This document shows positions 1 through 5,439 of a stretch of 5,439 nt of DNA, one piece after another. The translations under genes were made by a program, and so were the position numbers. The DNA comes from Armatimonadota bacterium (GTDB taxonomy: Bacteria; Armatimonadota; Fimbriimonadia; Fimbriimonadales; Fimbriimonadaceae): positions 1-5,439 of the forward strand of contig DPBN01000002.1 in assembly GCA_003516955.1 (NCBI GenBank), in the 5' to 3' direction. The notes under the pieces were generated by a model that did no database searches, was not told the origin of the DNA, and saw only the letters and a list, made by a program, of their open reading frames with translations. The stretch's first letter is position 1, and every line of letters begins with the position of its first letter.

Positions 1-2120
1 AGCAGCCGGCACTGGCCCAGCGCGAACCGCTCCCACATCTCCATGGCCGTCGCCTCGTAGGCGCGGAAGCCGTCCAAGGACCGCACCAACAGGCCTTGGC
101 GGCCCTCCGGACGCAGGCGGAGGTCGACGGTGAGCGGCGATCCGAGCGTGCGGAGCCGCCCGACCTCGCCGAGGAAGACCTGGGCCGACTCCTCGGCCGC
201 GCGGTGGTCCTCGCCGTCCTCGATCAGCAGCAGCAAGTCGGCGTCGGAGGCCAGCGTCTGCTCGTCGATGGCGAAGCTGCCGAGCGCGACCGCGCCGAAC
301 TTCGCGCCGACCCTCCGCGCCACCGCCTTCAGGGAGGCCTCGGCCCACCGGGTCAGGCGCTCCGACAGGTCGAACGACGGCTCCAGCACCCATCGGGCGG
401 CCAACCGGAGGCAGGCGTCCCGGATGGCGGACGCGGCGGCCTCGATCGGCTCTCCTCCGCGCAGGCGCTCCACGCGAGCGGCGGGGTCCGCCTCCTCCTC
501 GATCTCGCCGCTGAAGATCTGCTCGATCAAGGACAGGTTTGAGCCGATCAAGTTGGATAAAACAGGCGCGTGGGCCAGCAGGCGGGCCAAGCGATCGAGG
601 CTGCCCTCGTTCTCGATCAGGGCCCGGTAGAACGGGTCCGGCTCGGGAAGGGTGTCCAGCCACGCAGCACCGAGCGGCCCGACCGAGCCGAGCCGCACGA
701 TCGCGCGCTCGCGAGGGCTGTCTTGACGGACCCTGCCCAGGCGCCCGCAGACGGACTGGATGATGGCACGGTGCGAGGAGAGCTGCCTGGAGAGGCCCTC
801 CCAGCCGCGCAGGCCCATGCTCTTGGCCAGGTAGCGGCGCTGGGCGGGGTCGGTCGGGAGCGAATGGGTCTGCACGTCGCCGACGAGCTGGCAACGGTGC
901 TCCAGCTGTCGAAGGAAGCGGTAGGCGGCGATGAGCGCGAAGGCGTCGTCCTCCGGCAGGACGCCGGCGGAGGCCAGCGCCCGGAGCGCGTCGCACGTCG
1001 CGTGCGCCCGGACCGCAGCGTGATCGGCGCCGTGGATCGTCTGCAGGATCTGCGTGAAGAACTCCACGTCGCGGATGCCGCCGGCGCCGCGCTTCAGGTC
1101 GTCGCCCTTGGCGATCTCCTCGATCCGCGCCCGGAGCTGCCACGCCTCCTCGATCGCTATGTCGCCGACCTTGCGCCGGAAGCAGTGCTCGCGGCGCATG
1201 GCATCCCAGCGCTCGACCAGCTCGGGCGGGCCCACGATCGGGCGGGACCGGACCAGCGCGAGCCGCTCCCACCCCTCGGCGTACGATCGGTAGTAGGCCT
1301 CGTGGGCCCTCATGCTCCGCACCAGCCCGCCGGCTCCGCCATAGGGTCGGAGGCGAAGGTCGACGCGGTAGAGCGCGCCTCGCCCCATCCGGTCACCCAG
1401 CACGCGGTTGAGCAGCTCGGCCAGGCGCGACAGGTGCGTCTCCTGCCTCTCGTCCAGCCCGTCGGGGCACACGTACACGAGGTCCACGTCGGACGAATAG
1501 TTCAACTCTCGTCCGCCCAACTTACCAAAACCGACGACCATCAGCGGGGGCAGGTCGTCCACCGACCTTCGGAGGCGGTACTCCTCCGCTGCCACCTCGA
1601 GCGCGAGCGCGATCAGAGCGTCGGCGAGATCCGACAGGGCGCGCCAGACCGACTCCTCGTCCCAGCGCCGGTACAGGTCGTTGACGACCGTCACGAGGGT
1701 CCACCGCTGGCGCAGGAACCGGAGGCGGTCCAGGCGGTGCGAGAACGAGACGGCCGCCTTGAGGAGCGCGCGCCCCTCGGCCAGCACCGAGTCGACCGTC
1801 GGCTTGGCGTCCAGCGCCTCCGGCTCGAACAGCAGGCCCGAGAGCTCCGGGTTCTGGATGAGGCTGTCCGCGATCGGCTGGCTGGCGCCCATGAGCGTGG
1901 CCATCAGCCTGGCGGCCGAGGGAAAGAGCAGCAGGTTCTCCACCTGCATGGCCGGATTCGAGCTGGCCATCACCCACCGCTCGAGGTTCAGAAGCGCGAG
2001 ATCCGGGTTCGGGCTGGCGTCGAAGGCTCGGTCCAGCAGCGGACCAACGTCCCGACCGGCAAGCCTCTCGAACGCCTCCTGAATCCTCTTCCGCTGCTCC
2101 GGGTTCGCGAACTCCGCCAA
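1..2120 (-). CDS. glnE: Bifunctional glutamine synthetase adenylyltransferase/deadenylylase, 3' end outside window
   Basis: GlnE adds AMP to, and removes it from, a tyrosine of glutamine synthetase, under PII control, so it sets glutamine synthetase activity in the cytoplasm. One uninterrupted frame of about 706 codons is visible. The first nucleotidyltransferase domain carries GFGKLGGRELNYSSDVDL (residues 197-214, metal-binding D211 and D213), VDLRLRP (253-259) and the GlnE hallmark GGIRDVEF (347-354). The second domain begins near residue 600, with GSFAIDEQTLASDADL (614-629, D626 and D628) and a repeat of VDLRLRP (665-671), then LVRS and MWERFAL before the window ends. Family members are about 950-1000 residues, so some 250-290 are missing. 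In the family the first domain deadenylylates and the second adenylylates. The second motif keeps the DxD pair but lacks the usual GKLGG loop. The start is TTG at 2120: an in-frame TAG (the nth stop) lies 18 nt upstream, no ATG or GTG lies between them, and a GGGAG stands 10 nt before it. A later GTG or ATG start cannot be excluded. The identity is secure. Confidence 0.95.
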   Translation of the reverse strand, partial: MAEFANPEQRKRIQEAFERLAGRDVGPLLDRAFDASPNPDLALLNLERWVMASSNPAMQVENLLLFPSAARLMATLMGASQPIADSLIQNPELSGLLFEPEALDAKPTVDSVLAEGRALLKAAVSFSHRLDRLRFLRQRWTLVTVVNDLYRRWDEESVWRALSDLADALIALALEVAAEEYRLRRSVDDLPPLMVVGFGKLGGRELNYSSDVDLVYVCPDGLDERQETHLSRLAELLNRVLGDRMGRGALYRVDLRLRPYGGAGGLVRSMRAHEAYYRSYAEGWERLALVRSRPIVGPPELVERWDAMRREHCFRRKVGDIAIEEAWQLRARIEEIAKGDDLKRGAGGIRDVEFFTQILQTIHGADHAAVRAHATCDALRALASAGVLPEDDAFALIAAYRFLRQLEHRCQLVGDVQTHSLPTDPAQRRYLAKSMGLRGWEGLSRQLSSHRAIIQSVCGRLGRVRQDSPRERAIVRLGSVGPLGAAWLDTLPEPDPFYRALIENEGSLDRLARLLAHAPVLSNLIGSNLSLIEQIFSGEIEEEADPAARVERLRGGEPIEAAASAIRDACLRLAARWVLEPSFDLSERLTRWAEASLKAVARRVGAKFGAVALGSFAIDEQTLASDADLLLLIEDGEDHRAAEESAQVFLGEVGRLRTLGSPLTVDLRLRPEGRQGLLVRSLDGFRAYEATAMEMWERFALGQCRL

Positions 2121-2130
2121 AGACGCCGAT

Positions 2131-2135
2131 CTCCC
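2131..2135 (-). promoter_or_regulatory. Ribosome binding site supporting the TTG start of glnE
   Basis: GGGAG on the minus strand lies 10 nt before the TTG at 2120, in the short gap after the nth stop codon. It is the only Shine-Dalgarno-like sequence in that gap, and it is the main reason to accept TTG as the glnE start. The position suits translation of glnE from an nth-glnE transcript. Confidence 0.5.
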
Positions 2136-2138
2136 GCC

Positions 2139-2843
2139 CTATTTTGGCCTCTTGGGCCTGGCCGCGCTCTCGGGGCCTCCCGACAGGAACCACGCGCAGC
2201 GGTCGCGCACCGGGCAACGGTCGCACGCCGGCTTCTGCGCGGAGCAGAGGTGCCGCCCGTGCTGGATCAGCGTGGTGTGGAACCGGAACGCCAGCCCCGG
2301 GGGCACGAGCCGCAGCAGAGCGTCGTGGGCCTTCGCCTCACCGATCTTGCGGTCGTAGAGCCCCAGCCGCCAGCCCACCCGGAACACGTGCGTGTCGACC
2401 GGGATCGCGCCCATGCCGAAGCTGAAGCAGAGCACGATGCTGGCGGTCTTGGGACCCACTCCCGGTAGGTCCATCAGCCAGGCCCTCGCCTCCTCCATCG
2501 GCAGGTCCCGCAGGTGGTCCAGGCTGTAGGAGCCCACGCGCTCGCGGATCGCCTTCAGCGCGCCGACGATGCTGCGGGCCTTCTGGTTGGCCAAGCCCGC
2601 CTGGCGCACCACCTCGGCCACAGCCTCGGGGCCGGCGTCCACCACGGCCTGCCAGTCGGGGTAGGTCTCGCGCAGGCGGGTGAACGCCGGGAAACTGTTG
2701 GCGTCGGCCGTGTGTTGACTCAGAATGCAGCTCACCAACTCCTCCACGGGGTCGAAGCGCGGCACGAACCGCGGCCGGCCGTAGAGGGTCTCCAGGTCCG
2801 AGAGGAGGCGTTCGATCGCCTCGGGGGTCCATTCGGTGGGCAC
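2139..2843 (-). CDS. nth: Endonuclease III (DNA glycosylase/AP lyase), HhH-GPD family with a 4Fe-4S cluster
   Basis: The enzyme excises oxidised pyrimidines from DNA and nicks the abasic site (base-excision repair). The 234-residue protein, close to the usual 210-230, has the expected order of elements: an N-terminal helix region with ILSQHTAD (40-47), the helix-hairpin-helix LPGVGPKTA (126-134) with catalytic Lys132, VDTH (149-152) with catalytic Asp150, and a C-terminal cluster motif C-x6-C-x2-C-x5-C (Cys200, 207, 210, 216). The Lys-to-Asp spacing of 18 matches E. coli Nth (K120/D138). LSQHTAD replaces the E. coli-type LSAQTTD, which points to a separate subfamily. A short basic tail follows the cluster. 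Start: GTG at 2843 is chosen because family similarity begins just after it. An in-frame ATG at 2900 would add 19 unfamiliar residues and overlap the manC start; neither has a clear ribosome binding site. Lys132 argues against a MutY- or Mig-type mismatch glycosylase. The stop is 18 nt before glnE, so co-transcription is likely. Confidence 0.95.
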   Translation of the reverse strand: MPTEWTPEAIERLLSDLETLYGRPRFVPRFDPVEELVSCILSQHTADANSFPAFTRLRETYPDWQAVVDAGPEAVAEVVRQAGLANQKARSIVGALKAIRERVGSYSLDHLRDLPMEEARAWLMDLPGVGPKTASIVLCFSFGMGAIPVDTHVFRVGWRLGLYDRKIGEAKAHDALLRLVPPGLAFRFHTTLIQHGRHLCSAQKPACDRCPVRDRCAWFLSGGPESAARPKRPK

Positions 2844-2898
2844 GTCGGGTAGCTTACACCCGGGTTGCGATTCCGATCGTTCCAGGAGAGTGCGCGAC
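2844..2898. promoter_or_regulatory. Divergent nth/manC intergenic region, presumed promoters
   Basis: These 55 bp separate two divergent start codons, so they (or the adjoining coding ends) must hold both promoters. On the minus strand TAAGCT (2856-2851) fits a TAnnnT -10 element and lies 7 nt before the nth GTG, the spacing expected of a leaderless transcript; I see no -35 match at 17-18 nt. On the plus strand I see no convincing -35/-10 pair for manC, so its promoter may lie inside nth. An 8-bp palindrome ACCCGGGT (2858-2865) and a CGATCG (2874-2879) are present, but such short palindromes are common in GC-rich DNA. No operator is claimed. Confidence 0.35.
2884..2890 (+). promoter_or_regulatory. 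Ribosome binding site deciding the manC start
   Basis: AGGAGAG lies 8 nt before the ATG at 2899, a normal spacing. It favours that ATG over the in-frame ATG at 2836, which would add 21 residues unlike the family, lies inside the divergent nth gene, and has no such site. Confidence 0.7.
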
Positions 2899-3999
2899 AT
2901 GACCAAGAGGGAGTTTCGAAGGGTTGCGGTGGTGATGGCCGGCGGGTCCGGCGAGCGGTTTTGGCCTCTCTCGCGGCGCCACAGGCCCAAGCAGCTGCTG
3001 CGCCTGACCAGCCCCGACGAGACGCTGCTCGAGGAGTCGCTGCGCAGGGCCCAGCCGCTGGTTCGGCAGGGCGACCTGTACGTGGCGACCGCCTCCAACC
3101 TGCTTGAGGCCGTGCGCGCGGCGAGACTTCTGCCCGACGCCAACGTGCTGGCCGAGCCGATGCGGCGCAACACCCTCGGCGGCGTGGTGTGGACCGTGGC
3201 GAACCTGTGCGCCCGCTACGGGGACCAGGCCGACAAGGTTTCCGTGGCGATGCTCACGTCGGACCACAAGATCGCGCCGGAGAAGCGGTTCCGCGAGGTG
3301 GTCCAGGCGGCGTACTCGGCGGTGGAGAAGCACGGCGGCCTCGCCACGATCGGCATCGAGCCGAAGAGGCCCGAAACGGGCTACGGGTACATCCACTATG
3401 ACAAGCAGAAGGCGGAGGTCTACCCGCACGGGGTCGAGGTGCGGCCCGTCCTCGGCTTCAAGGAAAAGCCCAGCCGAGACCTGGCCGAGGAATACCTGGA
3501 ATCGGGGGACCACGCTTGGAACAGCGGCATGCTGCTCTTCACCGTGCCGAGCTTCCTGCACGAGCTGGAGCTGGCCGACCCCGGGCTGGCGGAGACCACG
3601 CGCCGGGTGATCGAAGCCCTGAGGGCCGGCGACCACGCCGCCGCCGAGCACGCCTTCGCCGAGCTGCCGAACATCTCCATCGACTACGCCCTGCTCGAGC
3701 GGTCGCGCAACGTGCACATGGCCTTCGGAGACTTCGAGTGGGACGACGTGGGCTCCCTGGACGCGCTCGAGCGGAACTTCCCTCTGGACCGCTACGGCAA
3801 CATGGTGTACGGCATGGCGGTGGTGGACGAGAGCACGGGCTCGATCGTGTACAACGACGACCCGGAGAAGGTGGTGTGCGCGTTCGGCATCCACGGTCTG
3901 GTGGTGGTTGCGACCCGCGACGCGGTGCTGATCTGCCCGAAGCACGAGACCCAGCGGGTGAAGGAGTTCCTCACCCGGATCCACGAGCGGCACCTCTGA
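2899..3999 (+). CDS. manC: Mannose-1-phosphate guanylyltransferase (GDP-mannose pyrophosphorylase), single domain
   Basis: The enzyme joins mannose 1-phosphate and GTP to give GDP-mannose and pyrophosphate in the cytoplasm; GDP-mannose feeds mannosylation, GDP-fucose/rhamnose pathways and exopolysaccharides. The 366-residue protein shows the nucleotidyltransferase signature AGGSGERFWPLSR (14-26), EPMRRNT (86-92), TSDHKI (120-125, where relatives usually have PADH; Asp122 and His123 are kept), FKEKP (187-191), WNSGMLLF (207-214), SIDYALLERS near 260, and GDFEWDDVGS (277-286). A C-terminal part with an INYNDDP-like stretch (VYNDDPEKVV) follows. The length matches single-domain enzymes; the cupin phosphomannose-isomerase domain of the ~480-residue bifunctional form is absent. 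The start is the ATG at 2899, 8 nt after AGGAGAG. The gene is divergent from nth and convergent with the secreted-protein gene, so it appears monocistronic. No glycosyltransferase or other sugar gene is visible nearby. A different sugar-1-phosphate specificity is possible but unlikely given these motifs. Confidence 0.93.
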   Translation: MTKREFRRVAVVMAGGSGERFWPLSRRHRPKQLLRLTSPDETLLEESLRRAQPLVRQGDLYVATASNLLEAVRAARLLPDANVLAEPMRRNTLGGVVWTVANLCARYGDQADKVSVAMLTSDHKIAPEKRFREVVQAAYSAVEKHGGLATIGIEPKRPETGYGYIHYDKQKAEVYPHGVEVRPVLGFKEKPSRDLAEEYLESGDHAWNSGMLLFTVPSFLHELELADPGLAETTRRVIEALRAGDHAAAEHAFAELPNISIDYALLERSRNVHMAFGDFEWDDVGSLDALERNFPLDRYGNMVYGMAVVDESTGSIVYNDDPEKVVCAFGIHGLVVVATRDAVLICPKHETQRVKEFLTRIHERHL

Positions 4000-4000
4000 G

Positions 4001-4016
4001 GCGGGCGTCCGCCCGC
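4001..4016 (+). terminator. GC-rich hairpin just after the manC stop, possible terminator
   Basis: GCGGGC (4001-4006) pairs perfectly with GCCCGC (4011-4016) around a GTCC loop, one base after the TGA of manC. The following sequence (GTTGGCGG) has no T-run, so this is not a classical intrinsic terminator. An alternative fold pairs CCGCC with GGCGG slightly downstream. It may weakly terminate or protect the 3' end of the mRNA. Confidence 0.35.
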
Positions 4017-4077
4017 GTTGGCGGATGGGTGCTCCGTGCCCCGCGGGATGAAGAGAGCGGCGCCAAACCGACGGAGT

Positions 4078-4095
4078 CGCGCCTCCTCCGGCGCG
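4078..4095 (-). terminator. GC-rich hairpin just after the stop of the secreted-protein gene, possible terminator
   Basis: CGCGCC (4078-4083) pairs with GGCGCG (4090-4095) around a 6-nt loop, one base beyond the minus-strand TAG at 4097-4099. No T-run follows on the minus strand. It mirrors the hairpin after manC, so each convergent gene has a stem directly behind its stop codon. The rest of the gap (4017-4077) holds nothing I recognise. Confidence 0.35.
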
Positions 4096-4096
4096 G

Positions 4097-5113
4097 CTAG
4101 TAGGTGAGCTTCCAGCCCTCGCGCTTGGCGCGGTCCCAGTCCCACACGAACATCCACCAGTTGCGCAGGGGCCGTCCCTGGTAGCTGAGCCGATGGTCGG
4201 CGCCGGGGATGGCCTGCATCCAGTACACGCGCCACTGCACGGGGTCGAAGTTCCATCTCGAGGCGTCGATCGGCCTCGTCTTGCCGATGCCGTCGGGCTT
4301 CCAGTCCTCGATGTCCGACTCGACCGGGACGGGGTTCTGCCAGTCGTAGTCGCTCCTGCTGTTCGGCGCGTAGTGGGTCCAGCCGCACCGGGCCGGCTTC
4401 GCAACGATCTTGTGGCTCGCGTCGCTGCCGACGAACTTGCCCCAGAACAGCAGCTTCGGCCAGTCCTCGGGCGGCGCCGCGTCGCGGCCGTCGACGTGGT
4501 TCAGCAGGGCTTCGAGCTGGTGCATGTGGTCCTCGATCGCCTCTCCGATCCCCCGCTGGTAGTTGTAGTGGAACACCGTGTAGGTCTTGCTGAAGACCGG
4601 AAGGTCGGTGGGGTCGCGGTCGGAGTTGCTGACGTCGCCGAACGGGCTCGCCATGTTCGACTCCCACAGCCCCACCTTGCCGCCGTGGTAGCCCCAGATC
4701 CAGAACTGCTTGACGCCCCGCCGCTCGACCCACTCGGCCGCGCCGATCCGCACGAGGATCGCCTTGTAGTCGGTCATCGGCGCCGATTCGCCGGGCCTCA
4801 GCGGCCTCGTCGGGAGCGGCTCGCGGAACTCGAAGTCCGCCACCACCCGGTAGCGCAGGCTGGGGACCGCCTTCGGGTTCTTGTAGCCCCGGAACCGGCT
4901 TCCCTCCTCCAGCTTGGCGCAGAGCTCGCGGGTCAGGGCGTCGCACTTGGCGCGGGTGGCCGCGAGGGTCTCTCCCCAGTCCCCGGTGACGCGGATGTCG
5001 ATCCTGTCCCCCGAAACCGGGAAGTAGCGGACGACCACGACGTCGATCGTCTTCGGGAGCGGCCCGACGTCCGTCTGGAGCGCCGCCAGCGCGATGGGCA
5101 CTGCGAGCAGCAT
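4097..5113 (-). CDS. Probable exported protein of unknown function, tryptophan-rich
   Basis: I do not recognise a named family. The 338-residue protein opens with a short hydrophobic stretch (residues 1-13, MLLAVPIALAALQ) that could be a minimal signal peptide, although it lacks the usual basic start. The rest has no membrane segment and reads as a soluble domain with 18 tryptophans (over 5%). Notable parts are FWIWGYHGG (137-145), NYQRGIGEAIEDHMHQLE (184-201, rich in His and acidic residues), LLFWGKF (221-227), CGWTHYAPNSRSDYDW (243-258), VESDIEDW (264-271) and NWWMFVWDWD (318-327). Cys57, Cys65 and Cys243 are the only cysteines. From memory the central block resembles uncharacterised secreted proteins of environmental bacteria; this is an impression, not a match. 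The start is well fixed: an in-frame TAG lies 9 nt upstream and the ATG is the first start after it, although no strong ribosome binding site is seen. That TAG ends the ABC exporter gene, so the two are probably co-transcribed and perhaps translationally coupled. That the protein is real is fairly sure; its role is unknown. Confidence 0.8.
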   Translation of the reverse strand: MLLAVPIALAALQTDVGPLPKTIDVVVVRYFPVSGDRIDIRVTGDWGETLAATRAKCDALTRELCAKLEEGSRFRGYKNPKAVPSLRYRVVADFEFREPLPTRPLRPGESAPMTDYKAILVRIGAAEWVERRGVKQFWIWGYHGGKVGLWESNMASPFGDVSNSDRDPTDLPVFSKTYTVFHYNYQRGIGEAIEDHMHQLEALLNHVDGRDAAPPEDWPKLLFWGKFVGSDASHKIVAKPARCGWTHYAPNSRSDYDWQNPVPVESDIEDWKPDGIGKTRPIDASRWNFDPVQWRVYWMQAIPGADHRLSYQGRPLRNWWMFVWDWDRAKREGWKLTY

Positions 5114-5122
5114 GGAGCGAGT

Positions 5123-5439
5123 CTATCCGCTTTCCGGCCCGCCGCCAAGGAACAGGAAGTTCTCGTGCAGCTTGTTCACCTGCTGCTGCATCTCCACCAG
5201 CTTGCGGTAGATGCCGTCCTCCTTTCCCATCAGCTCCTCGTGCGTGCCGACCTCGGCGATGCGGCCCTTGTCCAACACGACCAGGCGGTGGGCGTTGCGG
5301 AGCGTGCTGAGGCGGTGCGCGATGGCGAACACCGTGCGGCCGGAGACCAGCTTGTCCAGGGCGTCCTGGATCATCCGCTCGGTCTCGGTGTCCACGCTGG
5401 CGGTGGCCTCGTCGAGGATGAGGATCTTCGGGTTGTGCA
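5123..5439 (-). CDS. ABC exporter (fused permease/ATPase type), C-terminal end of the ATPase domain; 5' end outside window
   Basis: Only the last 104 codons are visible. They begin just before Walker [13 protein letters not shown] (visible residues 5-16, with the catalytic Glu10 and the D-loop SVD), and contain the H-loop [10 protein letters not shown] with His41, then [19 protein letters not shown], the usual end of an exporter-type nucleotide-binding domain. A tail of about 30 residues follows. Wording such as [10 protein letters not shown] and [11 protein letters not shown] is typical of MsbA/MdlB/LmrA-like half-transporters that fuse a six-helix permease to the ATPase. If so, about 480 residues lie beyond the right edge, including Walker A, the Q-loop and the LSGGQ signature. 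Substrate (lipid, drug, peptide or other) cannot be told from this part. The gene ends 9 nt before the secreted-protein gene, in the same frame. A stand-alone ATPase subunit is less likely. Confidence 0.9.
   Translation of the reverse strand, partial: HNPKILILDEATASVDTETERMIQDALDKLVSGRTVFAIAHRLSTLRNAHRLVVLDKGRIAEVGTHEELMGKEDGIYRKLVEMQQQVNKLHENFLFLGGGPESG

Noticed and set aside
130..630. Plus-strand open frames of 148 and 166 codons opposite the second GlnE domain
   Set aside because: Both are antisense to conserved GlnE motifs (VDLRLRP, SDADL) and have Ser/Arg-rich translations without motifs.
570..2468. A 632-codon plus-strand open frame across glnE and part of nth
   Set aside because: It is antisense to GlnE and Nth, whose catalytic motifs are unmistakable, and its translation is a low-complexity Arg/Ala/Gln/Leu-rich sequence with no recognisable motif. 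GC-rich codon use produces such frames.
2858..2879. ACCCGGGT and CGATCG as regulator operators between nth and manC
   Set aside because: Six- to eight-base palindromes are expected by chance in GC-rich DNA, and there is no second copy or nearby regulator to support a binding site.
2836..2898. Longer form of manC starting at 2836
   Set aside because: The added 21 residues lie before the nucleotidyltransferase fold, have no ribosome binding site, and would overlap nth; the ATG at 2899 has AGGAGAG at normal spacing.
2844..3173. Longer form of nth starting at 3173 (344 residues)
   Set aside because: The extra 110 residues are antisense to the conserved N-terminus of manC and do not resemble any endonuclease III. 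The family sequence begins near 2843.
2854..4404. A 516-codon minus-strand open frame antisense to manC and reaching into the secreted-protein gene
   Set aside because: Its translation is Arg/His/Val-rich with no family features, and it crosses two well-supported genes.

Overview
This is a GC-rich bacterial window (roughly two thirds G+C by eye) with tightly packed protein genes, GTG and TTG starts, and no RNA gene, insertion sequence, CRISPR array or prophage signal. The gene content is housekeeping: nitrogen control, base-excision repair, nucleotide-sugar synthesis and an ABC exporter. I cannot fix the taxon. The style would fit a GC-rich environmental phylum such as Armatimonadota, but that is a low-confidence guess. 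Long open frames antisense to the real genes are a by-product of the base composition.

Layout. Positions 1-2120 (minus) hold the N-terminal ~706 codons of glnE, the bifunctional glutamine synthetase adenylyltransferase/deadenylylase; its 3' end lies beyond position 1. Directly upstream in the same direction, 2139-2843 (minus) is a complete endonuclease III (nth), whose stop is 18 nt from the glnE TTG start, so the two probably form a transcription unit. A 55-bp divergent gap (2844-2898) separates nth from manC (2899-3999, plus), a single-domain mannose-1-phosphate guanylyltransferase that makes GDP-mannose. manC converges on a second minus-strand unit: a C-terminal fragment of an ABC exporter (5123-5439, running off the right edge) followed after 9 nt by a tryptophan-rich, probably exported protein of unknown function (4097-5113). 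The 97-bp convergent gap carries a short GC-rich hairpin next to each stop codon.

How the genes relate. GlnE tunes glutamine synthetase to nitrogen status, Nth removes oxidised pyrimidines, and ManC feeds mannosylated glycans or other GDP-sugars; nothing shows that these three act in one pathway. The exporter and orphan secreted protein are the only pair whose adjacency might be functional. I found no convincing new multi-gene system. The points most worth a second look are the orphan secreted protein and the altered nucleotidyltransferase motif in the second catalytic domain of GlnE.
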